From the NCBI GenBank assembly GCA_023394955.1, contig JAEWZY010000008.1:1-40229 (forward strand): a DNA stretch of 40,229 nucleotides, given 5' to 3'. The stretch comes from Bacillota bacterium (GTDB lineage Bacteria; Bacillota; UBA4882; UBA8346). The notes under the pieces were generated by a model, which had not been told where the DNA came from, searched no databases, and worked only from the letters and a program-made list of their open reading frames with translations. This document shows positions 14,961 through 24,091 of the stretch, piece after piece; positions within the stretch are counted from its first letter, which is position 1, and each line of letters begins with the position of its first letter. The position numbers and the translations under genes were made by a program.

Positions 14961-15656
14961 CTATTCACCTCGAAAACGATAGCCTACTCCGCGAACCGTC
15001 TCCAAATACTCGGGGTTTGCCGGATCCTCTTCAATCTTTTGGCGCAAACGCCGCACATGAACATCTACTGTCCTTGTATCACCAAAATATTCGTAACCCC
15101 AAAGATGTTCCAAGAGAAATTCCCTGGTAAAAGCTCGTCCGGGGTTTAGAAGTAATAATTTTAAAAAGTCAAATTCCTTGGGAGTTAATTCAACCTCCAC
15201 ACCCCTCACCTTTACCAGATGCTGCCGGAGATCGATTCGGATCACGCCGCTCTCGATCACCTCCGGTTCCTCCTCATCCACGGAACCGCTACGGCGTAAA
15301 ACAGCCCGGACTCTGGCTACGAGTTCGCGAGGGGAAAAGGGTTTGGTCACATAATCGTCGGCGCCCATTTCCAAACCTAATACCCGATCGGCTTCTTCAC
15401 TTTTCGCCGTTAAGATGATAATCGGGATTGACTTGGTTTGACTGTCGGACCGAAGTTGTTTACAAACCGATAGACCGTCCAATTCAGGGAGCATCAGATC
15501 CAAAATCACCAAATCAGGCAATTCTTGTTTGACTAACTCCAATCCTTTACGACCGTTATTGGCGGAAATGGTCCTGTATCCTTCCCGGTCTAGGTTATAC
15601 TTTATTAATTCGACTATGTTGGCTTCATCTTCAACAATTGCGATTGTTCCAGGCAT
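14961..15656 (-). CDS. phoP: OmpR-family response regulator, PhoP/PhoB type
   Basis: The 231-residue protein has an N-terminal receiver domain with acidic pocket E9/D10, phosphoacceptor D53 (VILDLMLP), switch Thr in IIILTAK and Lys in YVTKPFSPREL. A C-terminal winged helix contains ELTPKEFDFLKLLLLNPGRAF and TVDVHVRRLRQKIEE. It is co-transcribed with the kinase gene, the stop and next start being 1 nt apart. The ATG at 15656 follows AGGAGG. A plausible TATAAT box lies upstream at 15687-15692 (minus strand). Its targets are unknown, but position ahead of rluB and mreB suggests that cell-envelope genes are co-transcribed with it. Confidence 0.92.
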   Translation of the reverse strand: MPGTIAIVEDEANIVELIKYNLDREGYRTISANNGRKGLELVKQELPDLVILDLMLPELDGLSVCKQLRSDSQTKSIPIIILTAKSEEADRVLGLEMGADDYVTKPFSPRELVARVRAVLRRSGSVDEEEPEVIESGVIRIDLRQHLVKVRGVEVELTPKEFDFLKLLLLNPGRAFTREFLLEHLWGYEYFGDTRTVDVHVRRLRQKIEEDPANPEYLETVRGVGYRFRGE

Positions 15657-15721
15657 CAGTTCTTCCTCCTGAAATAATTTTAATTTATTATATCAAAAAT
15701 TTAGGTCCATGCACAGATATA

Positions 15722-15745
15722 TAAAAAAGGGAGTAATACTCCCTT
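15722..15745 (-). terminator. Intrinsic terminator of uxaC
   Basis: On the minus strand AAGGGAGT and ACTCCCTT form an 8-bp stem with a 3-nt loop followed by a run of T. The stem overlaps the uxaC stop codon at 15744-15746. Confidence 0.85.
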
Positions 15746-17162
15746 AATCGACATTTATCCCAAAATAATTTACGGCATTATTGTAGGAAATATCCTGCAC
15801 CATCTTTCCAAGCCACTTAGTGTCATTCGGCAGTTCGCCGTTTTCAACGTCGGTTCCGATGATATTGCATAAGATCCGCCGGAAATATTCATGCCTCGGG
15901 TAAGAGAGAAAACTCCGGGAATCGGTAAGCATCCCGATGAAACGGCTGAGCAATCCCAATTGGGACAAAGCCTCCATCTGGCGGATCATTCCGTCCTTTT
16001 GATCATTAAACCACCAACCACTGCCGAATTGAATCTTTCCGGGCGCCGAACCATCCTGAAAGCAACCCATCACCGTGGCGATCACTTCATTGTCCTTGGG
16101 ATTCAATGTATAAATAATAGTTTTCGGTAATTGATTCTTCTGATCGAGGCGGTCGAGGAACTTGGCCAATGGGTTCGCCATTTCATAATCGCCGACTGCG
16201 TCGAAACCGGTATCCGGGCCCAATGCTTTCATCAACCGGCTGTTCAGATTGCGGATCGAGTTACAATGCAGCTGCATTACCCATTTTTTCTCGGCGTTCA
16301 TCACAGCAAATTCGTACATCATCATTGACTTAAACTTCAAGACTTCTTCCCGGTTAACGATCTTTCCTTGCCGGACCTTGGTAAAGATCCCTTCGATCTC
16401 AGCCATAGTATAATCTTCAGCATAAGGAAGCTCCAAGGCATGATCCGAGAGTCTGCTCCCCATCTGGTGAAAATACTCATGGCGTTTCCGGAGGGCCTCT
16501 ACCATCCCTTGAGCGCTTTCAATTTGCATCCCGGCGGCTTTCGCCAATTTATCAACATAAGCGTTGAAATTTTCCGGGGACTCGACTGCCATCGCCTTAT
16601 CCGGACGGAATGCCGGTAAAACTTTGATCTTAAAGGTTGAATCTTGCCGGATCAATTTATGGTCCGCCAAATCGTCAATCGGATCGTCGGTGGTGCAAAC
16701 TAATTTGACGTTCATCTGTTCCATGATCCCCCGGGCGCGAAACTTTTCGGTTGTCAACAATTCATTACAACGGTTATATATCTCTTTGGCCGTTTCCGGA
16801 TTTAGTACCTTCCCGCCAATTCCGAAAGGCCTTTTTAATTCCAAATGGGTCCAATGATAAAGGGGGTTGCGGGCAGTATAGGGTACGGTCCCGGCCCAAG
16901 CCATAAATTTCTCCTCATCACTGGCATTCCCGGTGATTAAGCGTTCGTCAACGCCGTTGGTCCGCATTGCCCGCCATTTATAATGATCGCCGCCCAGCCA
17001 GATTTGGGTCAGATTCTCAAACTGCCGGTTATTAGCTACGTCTTGAGGCGGTAAATGGCAATGATAATCAAAGATCGGCATCTCTTTAGCATAATCATGG
17101 TAAAGAATTCCAGCGGTTTCGTTTTGAAGCATAAAATCCTCGTTTAGAAACTCTTTAGGCAA
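15744..17162 (-). CDS. uxaC: Glucuronate/galacturonate isomerase
   Basis: The 472-residue protein is a full-length uronate isomerase of the amidohydrolase superfamily, converting D-glucuronate to fructuronate or D-galacturonate to tagaturonate. The metal site begins FDYHCHLPP (H34, H36), and further landmarks are TTDDPIDDL, LHCNSIRNLNSR, and GMLTDSRSFLSYPRHEYFRRILC near the C-terminus. Start is TTG at 17162 with AAGGAGG upstream. It has its own terminator. A Gfo/Idh/MocA oxidoreductase gene lies upstream and a rhamnogalacturonan acetylesterase-like gene further up on the same strand, which suggests pectin or uronate catabolism. No uxaA/uxaB/kdg genes are visible in the window. Confidence 0.95.
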   Translation of the reverse strand: MPKEFLNEDFMLQNETAGILYHDYAKEMPIFDYHCHLPPQDVANNRQFENLTQIWLGGDHYKWRAMRTNGVDERLITGNASDEEKFMAWAGTVPYTARNPLYHWTHLELKRPFGIGGKVLNPETAKEIYNRCNELLTTEKFRARGIMEQMNVKLVCTTDDPIDDLADHKLIRQDSTFKIKVLPAFRPDKAMAVESPENFNAYVDKLAKAAGMQIESAQGMVEALRKRHEYFHQMGSRLSDHALELPYAEDYTMAEIEGIFTKVRQGKIVNREEVLKFKSMMMYEFAVMNAEKKWVMQLHCNSIRNLNSRLMKALGPDTGFDAVGDYEMANPLAKFLDRLDQKNQLPKTIIYTLNPKDNEVIATVMGCFQDGSAPGKIQFGSGWWFNDQKDGMIRQMEALSQLGLLSRFIGMLTDSRSFLSYPRHEYFRRILCNIIGTDVENGELPNDTKWLGKMVQDISYNNAVNYFGINVD

Positions 17163-17338
17163 AATCCTTCTCCTCCTTAAGGCCGCATATTCGTCTTACC
17201 TATATTTCTTGCCGAAAAACATTTTTCCTCTTTAAAAAATAAAAAAAGATTTCAGATTTAACTATATCTCTTTATTTCATCAATTACCATAATGATTCAA
17301 AAAATGACACTTGTTAATTTTCATGACCGTTATCTGTA

Positions 17339-18304
17339 TTATTTTTTATTATGCGCCAGTTCCATTAAACCCTCGATCAGACTCATATTCCGGAGCGACT
17401 CATCAAGACCCAGCAATGGCGCTCTTTCCTCCAACACCGCAGCGGCAAAATCCGCCACTTCCAAACCATAACGGTCGGACTCGGCCACCGGCGCTTGGCG
17501 GGTCCCTTCGGCGGTAATCACATTAATGTAACCCGCATCTCCCATAAAAGTATCGGGGATCTCCAATCTTCCCTTAGTCCCGATCACCTCGGAACGCATT
17601 TCCCCAAAAGCGTTGAAACCGCTGTTAATGGTGGCGATGGCCCCGTCGGAATAGCGAAGGACTGCGGAGAAGATTACGTCCACCCCGTTTTCCAAGATAC
17701 ATTCCACTGAATAAGATTCAGGAAGTCTTCCGGTGACCATTCCCACAAAGTTCACAGGATAGCAGCCGACGTCATAGAGGGAACCGCCGCCCAATTCCGG
17801 CTTGTTCCTTATGTTGTTAGCCCGGTCCAAGAAGAAACGGAAGGTAGAATTGATATACTTAATTGCGCCGATCTCGCCGCTAGCCAAGATTTGCCGTACT
17901 TTTGCGCTCCGGTCGGTATACCGGTACATAAAGGCCTCCATCAAAAGCACCCGGTTTTTAGCAGCCACCGCTATCATCGCTTCACATTCGGCCGCCGTTA
18001 AAGCCAGCGGTTTTTCGCATAAAACATGTTTTCCCTTGTTCATTGCCTTGATAGCCCATTCCTTATGGAGGGAATTGGGCAATGAAATATACACTGCCTG
18101 AACTTGGGGATCGTCCAGTAACCCCTCATAACTATCATACAGTTTCGAACAGTTAAATTGGGAGCGGCATTCTTCCAGTTTTGTTTGGTCGCTGGAGGCC
18201 AATGCATAAAACTCCGAGTTATCGGTACGATTTATCGCCGGAATAACATTGTTCTTAGCGATCCGGGCATAACCCAGCACACCCCATTTGACTTTGGGAC
18301 TCAT
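17339..18304 (-). CDS. Gfo/Idh/MocA family NAD(P)-dependent oxidoreductase
   Basis: The 321-residue protein has an N-terminal Rossmann fold (WGVLGYARIAKNNVIPAI, 7-24) and the family motif CEKPLALT near residue 95, whose Lys is catalytic. The C-terminal alpha/beta domain includes GGGSLYDVGCYPVNFV with a conserved Asp/Tyr region. The ATG at 18304 follows GGAGGT. Members oxidise or reduce sugars, inositols or related carbohydrates. The specific substrate cannot be read from sequence; the neighbouring uxaC makes a uronate or deoxysugar acid plausible. It is separated from uxaC by about 175 nt, so it may be transcribed separately. Confidence 0.88.
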   Translation of the reverse strand: MSPKVKWGVLGYARIAKNNVIPAINRTDNSEFYALASSDQTKLEECRSQFNCSKLYDSYEGLLDDPQVQAVYISLPNSLHKEWAIKAMNKGKHVLCEKPLALTAAECEAMIAVAAKNRVLLMEAFMYRYTDRSAKVRQILASGEIGAIKYINSTFRFFLDRANNIRNKPELGGGSLYDVGCYPVNFVGMVTGRLPESYSVECILENGVDVIFSAVLRYSDGAIATINSGFNAFGEMRSEVIGTKGRLEIPDTFMGDAGYINVITAEGTRQAPVAESDRYGLEVADFAAAVLEERAPLLGLDESLRNMSLIEGLMELAHNKK

Positions 18305-18469
18305 TGAAATACCTCCGATCTCGATAAAAATTATTAACCGCTAATACACGCAAATGAACACTAATATATCAAACTACTTGAAATTTATTCGAGTTTTTAG
18401 CGTCAATTGGGTGGTTTCCGTTAAATATTATATTTCCCTCCAAATGCAATTAAAACAAATAATATGAGA

Positions 18470-19498
18470 TTACCCGGAAACTCCTTCCCGGACAGCTTGG
18501 ATAAAGTTTCGAATATCTTCTTCGTTAGTGTCGAAGGTTGTCATCAATCTTACTATCGAAGCTTTTTCATCCCAAACATAGAAATAATATTTTGCTTGGA
18601 CCCGGGGAATGATTTGGCGCGGGAAAGCGGCAAAGACCCCGTTGGACTGGACTTTTTGGGTGATGGTAATCCCCGGAACCTTAACCAGCTCAGCCGCGAG
18701 CAATCGGGCCATCTGGTTGGCGTTGGCGGCATTCCTGAGCCATAAATCATCCGTTAACAACCGTTCGAACTGGGCGCTGATGAAACGCATCTTCGAAGCG
18801 AGCTGCATCCCTTGTTTACGAAGGTATTTAAATTCCCGCGTCAGATCGGGCTTGAAAACAATTACCGCCTCTCCGAGCAACAAACCGTTTTTGGCACCGC
18901 CGAAGGAGAGGAGATCGACGCCGGCATCGCCGCTAATCTCGCTCAATTTACATCCCAAGCCGGCGGCGGCATTGGCCAACCTGGTACCGTCCATATGTAA
19001 AAACATATTATGTTCGTGAACAAAATCAGCAATAGATCTAATCTCAGCAGCCGTATAGACTGTGCCCAATTCGGTGGATTGGGTGATCGAAACCGCCTTC
19101 GGCTGGCTATGATGTTGGTTGCCGACCGCTTCCAAGAAAGGCTCGATCATTTCCACCGCCAGTTTACCGTCTTTGGTGGGGACCGTCAGCAGTTTGCACC
19201 CGGTAAATCTCTCCGGCGCGCCGCCTTCGTCACAATTGACATGGGCCGTCTCCGGAGTGATTACGGCGCCTGCCGATCCGGTTAATGCCTGTAGTCCCAA
19301 TACATTAGCGCCGGTCCCATTAAAGACGAGAAAAACTTCAACCTCCGGCCCAAAATGTTCTCGAAATCTAGCTACCGCCCGTTGAGTGTAAGGATCGTCC
19401 CCGTAAGCCGGAACATAGTCATGATTCGCCTCGGTGATCGCTTTTAGAATCTCGGGATGAATCCCGGCATTATTGTCGCTGGCAAAGTTTTTCGTCAT
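18470..19498 (-). CDS. ltaE: Low-specificity threonine aldolase family (PLP)
   Basis: This 342-residue fold-type I PLP enzyme matches the threonine aldolase/beta-eliminating lyase family. Visible features are FASDNNAGIHPEILKAI at the N-terminus, the aspartate pairing with PLP in FLHMDGTRLANAA, and the Schiff-base lysine in LLSFGGAKNGLLLGEAV. It would split L-threonine or allo-threonine to glycine and acetaldehyde. The ATG at 19498 has a GAGGGAAAG stretch about 11 nt upstream. The GAKNG context differs from the SKGL of E. coli LtaE and is typical of a second subgroup annotated as low-specificity L-threonine aldolase. No operon partner is obvious. Confidence 0.88.
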   Translation of the reverse strand: MTKNFASDNNAGIHPEILKAITEANHDYVPAYGDDPYTQRAVARFREHFGPEVEVFLVFNGTGANVLGLQALTGSAGAVITPETAHVNCDEGGAPERFTGCKLLTVPTKDGKLAVEMIEPFLEAVGNQHHSQPKAVSITQSTELGTVYTAAEIRSIADFVHEHNMFLHMDGTRLANAAAGLGCKLSEISGDAGVDLLSFGGAKNGLLLGEAVIVFKPDLTREFKYLRKQGMQLASKMRFISAQFERLLTDDLWLRNAANANQMARLLAAELVKVPGITITQKVQSNGVFAAFPRQIIPRVQAKYYFYVWDEKASIVRLMTTFDTNEEDIRNFIQAVREGVSG

Positions 19499-19901
19499 TT
19501 TAAATTTAACTTTCCCTCTCTTATTTCGGATAAAATTAAAGTTTAACTGCCTTGTAAAGATTTTATAATATTAGCGCCATGCGCAATGATTTTTATCGTT
19601 TATTTCTACAGTAGAATAACAATCCCTTTTTTATCCTATCATGCCTGTACACCTCTCTTCCCTGAGGTGTCGATCAAGAAGCTATTTCAAAGGGAAGAGC
19701 AACTCTAGCTATTGAGCTCCAAAAGCATTATTGGGTTTTTTTAACTTTTAATTTCTTTTTTTGTCTTTTCTTTTGGTCCACTGTTCCGGCGTAGTTCCTA
19801 TCCGTGACACGAGTTCCGATTTCATAACCAAAATTATTGGTAGGCCAAAACATCTACTCCCAAAACCGAAAAAGGGTCTTCACCGACAGCCAAAACAAAT
19901 C

Positions 19902-20255
19902 ATGGCCTTATTTAAGGCGGCCAACGGCTACGTTCCCCTCCTCGACAAAGCCTACAACGCCGTCACCGCCCATCCGGAGATCTTGCCCGCTGTTTTTGAT
20001 CGGGAGGAGTTCATCAGGGATTATCAATTATCAAAAAACTTAATCCCCATCGATAACGAAATCAACGAACTTAACGAGAGTGTTAGCGAAACCCTAATGG
20101 CCATCAACAGCGACACCCTAAATGGAACTTTGGATATTTACGCGGCGGTCAAGCAAAATAAGGATAAAGTCCCGGGATTGAACGTAGTTGCCGCGGAGAT
20201 GGCCGAATTCTTCAAAAAGTCGGGCAAAAAAGCGCGCCGCCCCAGGAAGAAATAG
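19902..20255 (+). CDS. Hypothetical protein, possibly N-terminally truncated
   Basis: The frame encodes 117 residues from an ATG at 19902; the same frame extends upstream to 19761, but that part is basic and low in quality. The core (NPEILP-like AHPEILPAVFDREEFIRDYQL, then repeated Asn/Glu helices and SETLMAINSDTLNGTLDIYAAVKQNK) resembles from memory a family of small helical proteins of unknown function, usually about 150-165 residues with an N-terminal ELTPEER-like segment that I do not find here. The C-terminus is very basic (KKSGKKARRPRKK). No ribosome-binding site is visible before 19902, and it is the only plus-strand gene between 6444 and 22732. It may be a decayed, acquired gene. Confidence 0.5.
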   Translation: MALFKAANGYVPLLDKAYNAVTAHPEILPAVFDREEFIRDYQLSKNLIPIDNEINELNESVSETLMAINSDTLNGTLDIYAAVKQNKDKVPGLNVVAAEMAEFFKKSGKKARRPRKK

Positions 20256-20473
20256 CCGCTGCCAAGTTAACTTAATACCGGGTGAATTATGGAGTGTGAG
20301 GAATTACCGTCACTTCTAACTCCCGTCTCCTACCGCTTGAAAGTATCTCCGGGATACTCATTTTTGCATGGTTATAACCCCCCGGCCGCCACAACCTCCG
20401 GAAATCTCTGATAGCTGCCAAACCCCAAAAACCTGTGCGACTCACTCGCATAACGCGTGACCCGGAACGAACT

Positions 20474-21175
20474 CTACAACCTTATGTATTTAGCCAGCGG
20501 CAGATCTAATTCTTTGATTCCCCGGACGATTAATTCGGCAATCTCCGCAGCGCCCCGCTCCGAAAAATGAGTATCGTCTTGGACCCCCTCCGGATAATTA
20601 ACGCTCGCTCCCGGTTCCAACCAAAGAAAAAGTTCTTTGGTCTTTTCCTCCCCGAGTTCCTCGAATAACACCCGGCTTCGTTCGGTTAAATCGATTAACG
20701 GCAGATTCGCCGCTTTAGCCAAAGCGATCACCGCCTCCGGATAAGGGCCATGAGTCGAAACCAACCGGCCCTTCTCAAAACTTCTCCGGTGCACCGGCGT
20801 GATCAAGACTGGACTGGCGCCCGCCTGCCGCGCCCCATTCACATATTGAGAGAGATAAGTTCGATAGGTATCGGGAGCCGAATAACGGGTCGGATCTTCT
20901 TTTTTGGCGTCATTATGGCCGAATTGGATTAACAGGTAATCGCCGCTTTTAATTTCGGCTAAAATCTTAGCCAATGCGCCTTCGTTGATAAAGCTCATCG
21001 AACTCCGGCCGGAGATGGCCCGGTTATCGATGGCGACATGGTCCTGATCAAAGAACCGGCCGATCATCTGTCCCCATCCGGCCTGGGGCGCCCGGGACTG
21101 TCCATAATCACAGGCAGTAGAATCCCCGGCGATGAACACTGTAATCTTTGCTCCTATTGATTGTTCATCCGTCAT
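20474..21175 (-). CDS. Rhamnogalacturonan acetylesterase-like SGNH hydrolase
   Basis: The 233-residue protein has the SGNH/GDSL blocks: FIAGDSTACDYG (nucleophile S19), AISGRSSMSF (Gly block), IQFGHNDAKK (Asn block) and the C-terminal catalytic pair in DDTHFSERG (D200, H203). This is the arrangement of rhamnogalacturonan acetylesterases (CE12), which remove acetyl groups from pectin backbones. No signal peptide is visible, so it would act in the cytoplasm on imported oligosaccharides. The ATG at 21175 lies 12 nt after GGAGGG. Together with uxaC it suggests pectin use; other acetylated sugars are possible. Confidence 0.85.
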   Translation of the reverse strand: MTDEQSIGAKITVFIAGDSTACDYGQSRAPQAGWGQMIGRFFDQDHVAIDNRAISGRSSMSFINEGALAKILAEIKSGDYLLIQFGHNDAKKEDPTRYSAPDTYRTYLSQYVNGARQAGASPVLITPVHRRSFEKGRLVSTHGPYPEAVIALAKAANLPLIDLTERSRVLFEELGEEKTKELFLWLEPGASVNYPEGVQDDTHFSERGAAEIAELIVRGIKELDLPLAKYIRL

Positions 21176-21268
21176 CTGAAAATTGTCCCTCCAATAGACT
21201 ACAATTTAACATCCTTCTTTCCAGGTTTTCGCGCCTTTCGTTAAGTATTCCTGCCGGTTTTTCCAATT

Positions 21269-22018
21269 CTATTTCCACGGCCTTTCTCCCAAGGAAGATC
21301 TTTTAAGCTCCAGATCGGTAAAACCGAATTTATCCATCAAAGTCCGGGTAAGCTTATAAAACCAATCCTGGGAATCGGGAAACAGATAGACCGAGTCAAG
21401 CAGAACGTTTAAGTCCACTTCGACATTGATCCCTTTTTGAGCTTCATCCGAGTAATCCTGTTTTAAGAGGGTCCTTAATTCATTTTCATGTTGAAAACCC
21501 CACCGTTTCCAAAAAAACGGTTCGACGGGAAATAAGGCTTCCCGCTCCGTAGGGGTTGGCGGTGGAGCCCAATGGTTATAGTCTATATATTCCACTTTAC
21601 CGAGGTAAATCTCTTCCGGCCCCTTTTGAAGGACTCGTTTTAACTTTCCAAGCGTCGATTTGACGGCTACTCCTTCGGACTTATGCCCATAAAGCCGCCA
21701 CATGGCGTCCGATTCAAACTCACTGATATACCAGGAGTTAATAAAGTGAGATGGGATTACTTTTTCAATCAACATTCTTTTCAAGCTGGAGGTCTCTTCA
21801 TGAAAAGAGGCGCCGTCATCCAGATTTCCGGCCCACCAATCCAACATTCCTTCGGGATAAACCCCTTCCCATTGATCGTGAAGTTGGTCCAAGCGGCAAA
21901 AGAAAAGCGAACCTTCGGCCAACATCGCCAGGAACTCGGTAAAGGTATTATAACGCCAGATAATTGTATCGTCGGGGGGAAGCATAAGTTTCGGATGTTC
22001 GCGGAACAAGTGTATCAA
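21269..22018 (-). CDS. DUF2971 domain protein
   Basis: The 249-residue soluble protein shows DUF2971 features: an N-terminal IWRYNTFTEFLAMLAEGSLFFCRLDQLHDQWEG segment, NSWYISEFESDAMWRLYGHKSEGVAVKST near residues 95-123 and the later region QHENELRTLLK. The fold is of unknown biochemical role and is often found near mobile or defence loci; nothing here proves that. The start is TTG at 22018 with only a weak AAAGG upstream, and the frame is closed 8 codons further up, so the N-terminus is nearly fixed. A 56-residue membrane protein gene lies 39 nt upstream on the same strand and may be co-transcribed. Confidence 0.75.
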   Translation of the reverse strand: MIHLFREHPKLMLPPDDTIIWRYNTFTEFLAMLAEGSLFFCRLDQLHDQWEGVYPEGMLDWWAGNLDDGASFHEETSSLKRMLIEKVIPSHFINSWYISEFESDAMWRLYGHKSEGVAVKSTLGKLKRVLQKGPEEIYLGKVEYIDYNHWAPPPTPTEREALFPVEPFFWKRWGFQHENELRTLLKQDYSDEAQKGINVEVDLNVLLDSVYLFPDSQDWFYKLTRTLMDKFGFTDLELKRSSLGERPWK

Positions 22019-22057
22019 ACCTTTGCGGTTTATGTCTTTCTAAAAATAAACGTCACG

Positions 22058-22228
22058 TTAATTTCCTAGATCATTCAGGAGATGATCATAACCATGGTGA
22101 ACTGGCGAAACTCGATCCGGGTTATAGTCAACCTTCTGAAGATCAAGAGTGATTAAAAAAACTACCGTTAAGATGATCCCGATCAAAATAAGATGAATAA
22201 TGACTTTACGATCAATCTTGATAGACAT
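22058..22228 (-). CDS. Small single-pass membrane protein, 56 residues
   Basis: The product has a short basic N-terminus (MSIKIDRKV), one strong hydrophobic helix (about residues 8-28, VIIHLILIGIILTVVFLITL) and a polar tail of about 28 residues that would face outward. The ATG at 22228 has GGAG 7 nt upstream; an in-frame ATG at 22240 has no site. I recognise no family. Its neighbour is the DUF2971 gene 39 nt downstream. It could be a small toxin or a regulatory partner, but there is no direct evidence. Confidence 0.55.
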   Translation of the reverse strand: MSIKIDRKVIIHLILIGIILTVVFLITLDLQKVDYNPDRVSPVHHGYDHLLNDLGN

Positions 22229-22731
22229 GGTTTTCTCCATATCAAGTATTTTTAAGACGAATCTATTTTAAATTTATCATAATAATCATTATATCTTCGT
22301 CTAAAATCCATTTATCTTTTATACCTAGTTTGAATTTAATACAGCTTATAAATTTTAGTTCCACGATTGAGGCTGGGCGAGTGGGCTTACTACCCGAGAT
22401 AACTTTAAACTTTATCTAACAGCTTTTATCTAATAGCCCTTATTGGGCAGGAAGATAATAGTCGTTTTATATAACGTATTCCAAGCTAGAAAGTTCCTTA
22501 AACAAAATTCCAGTTTTTTTACAGCCTTTTCCCCACTTTGGGATATAAATAGTCTAGCCTCACCCAACAAAGAATTACAGCGGCAAGATCTTTTTTAAAA
22601 ACTGTTTATCTTGGATAAGCTAATTTAAAATTTCGGAGCTTTGGGATTCTGATTTTTGGGCTTTAAAACCAACAGCTAACGGCCAATAGCCACATATATT
22701 GCATCCCAATCATTAATATGGAGGATTTAGT
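22229..22731. other. Gene-free interval with one copy of a dispersed repeat
   Basis: This AT-rich 500-nt stretch separates divergent genes and should hold both promoters. I see no RNA gene. At 22656-22692 it holds a segment closely matching the reverse strand of 31568-31612 (see repeats). Confidence 0.5.
22656..22692 (+). repeat. Dispersed intergenic repeat, copy A
   Basis: The core CTTTAAAACCAACAGCTAAC followed by GGCCAATAGCCA is closely matched by the reverse strand of 31568-31608 (CTTTAAAAGCAATAACTAAC, GCCAATAGCCA). Both copies lie in intergenic DNA. Confidence 0.55.
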
Positions 22732-23958
22732 TTGGACAAGAAACTGAATATTACCATCATCATCCTTTGCTTGGTCCCTTTCATCATGGTCTTGGGGAAC
22801 TCAATGTTAATTCCGGTGTTACCGAGTATTCAGAAAGAACTCCATGTGGATGTGGTTAAAGTCGGTTTGATGATCACCGTTTTTTCAATCCCTGCGGGAC
22901 TTGTAATTCCCTTCGCCGGAATGCTCTCCGACCGGGTGGGGCGGAAAAAGATCATGTTCCCGGCGCTCCTTATTTATGGGGCCGGAGGGTTGCTGGCGGG
23001 TTTTTTCGCCGTCGCTTTTAAGGAAAATGCTTTCCCTTGGATTATCGGGGCCAGGGTAATCCAAGGAATAGGGGCTGGAGGGACCTACCAATTAAGTATG
23101 GCTTTGGCCGGGGACCTAATTCAATCGAGCGAACGTTCAAAAATATTAGGTTACCTGGAGGCCTCCAATGGTATTGGAAAAGTAATCAGCCCCTTGGCCG
23201 GCGCCGCCTTGGCTTTGATCTCTTGGTATACTCCATTTTTCGTCTATGGGATATTGGCGATTCCGATCGCCTTTTTAATCCTATTTTTAGTGAAGGAAGA
23301 TGTCCAAAAGCTCCAACAAAATGTCCAACCCATCCCCCAATACCTGACCAACTTGAAGAAAATCTTCAAGGAAAAGTGGCTCCCTTTGGTAATCGCCTTT
23401 TCTAGTGGTCTGTTAGTATTATTCTCATTGTTCGGCATGTTGAGCTTTTACTCGGACATTCTGGAAAAACAATTTAAAATTAATGTTTTTACCCGCGGTT
23501 TGATCTTGGCGGTACCGGTTTTGGTGATGGCGATTACCGCATTTGTTTTAGGAACGATTATGCAAAAAATGATGACCAAAATCCTGAAATGGGGCGCAGT
23601 TATCGGATTATTTCTGGTGGCTGCCGGTTTAATTATTTTTTGTCCCTGCCACAATGTTTTGTGGTTTACAATATCGGCATCTATTTTAGGGCTAGGGACC
23701 GGAGCGGTATTGCCATCGCTAAATACCCTGATTACTTCTTCCGCCCCTAAAACGGAACGGGGCATCATCACCTGTCTCTATGGGACGGTGCGCTTCTTTG
23801 GGGTTGCCATTGGACCGCCTTTATTCGGGTTTGCCGAAAAATTGACCAAGCCTCCCATATTTTTCAGTACGGCGGGAGTTACAATTTTACTAGGACTTTT
23901 ATTCTTATTCTTTGTTAAACCTAGTGAAGTAATCCCTGAAGAGATCCAGGGGGGATAA
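22732..23958 (+). CDS. MFS drug/efflux transporter (DHA1 type), 12 helices
   Basis: The 408-residue protein shows the two-times-six helix pattern of the major facilitator superfamily. Loop 2-3 carries the motif A form GMLSDRVGRKK (about 63-73), and helix 5 contains a motif-C-like GNGIGKVISPLAGAAL seen in antiporters, so export by proton antiport is likely. Start is TTG at 22732, 7 nt after GGAGG. It is a single-gene unit facing away from the DUF2971 group. Closest types by memory are Bacillus Blt/NorA/TetA(L)-like multidrug exporters; the substrate is unknown. Confidence 0.88.
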   Translation: MDKKLNITIIILCLVPFIMVLGNSMLIPVLPSIQKELHVDVVKVGLMITVFSIPAGLVIPFAGMLSDRVGRKKIMFPALLIYGAGGLLAGFFAVAFKENAFPWIIGARVIQGIGAGGTYQLSMALAGDLIQSSERSKILGYLEASNGIGKVISPLAGAALALISWYTPFFVYGILAIPIAFLILFLVKEDVQKLQQNVQPIPQYLTNLKKIFKEKWLPLVIAFSSGLLVLFSLFGMLSFYSDILEKQFKINVFTRGLILAVPVLVMAITAFVLGTIMQKMMTKILKWGAVIGLFLVAAGLIIFCPCHNVLWFTISASILGLGTGAVLPSLNTLITSSAPKTERGIITCLYGTVRFFGVAIGPPLFGFAEKLTKPPIFFSTAGVTILLGLLFLFFVKPSEVIPEEIQGG

Positions 23959-24091
23959 ATAGAAAATCACTCGACACGCTTTATTTGCCGACAAAATATT
24001 CACTCCTTTTTACTCGCGGCTGAGGGACTATCCAGTCTAAAGTCCCATGTATAATGTGGTTTTTTAAAGTGGATAGGTAAGTCCAAAAGGT

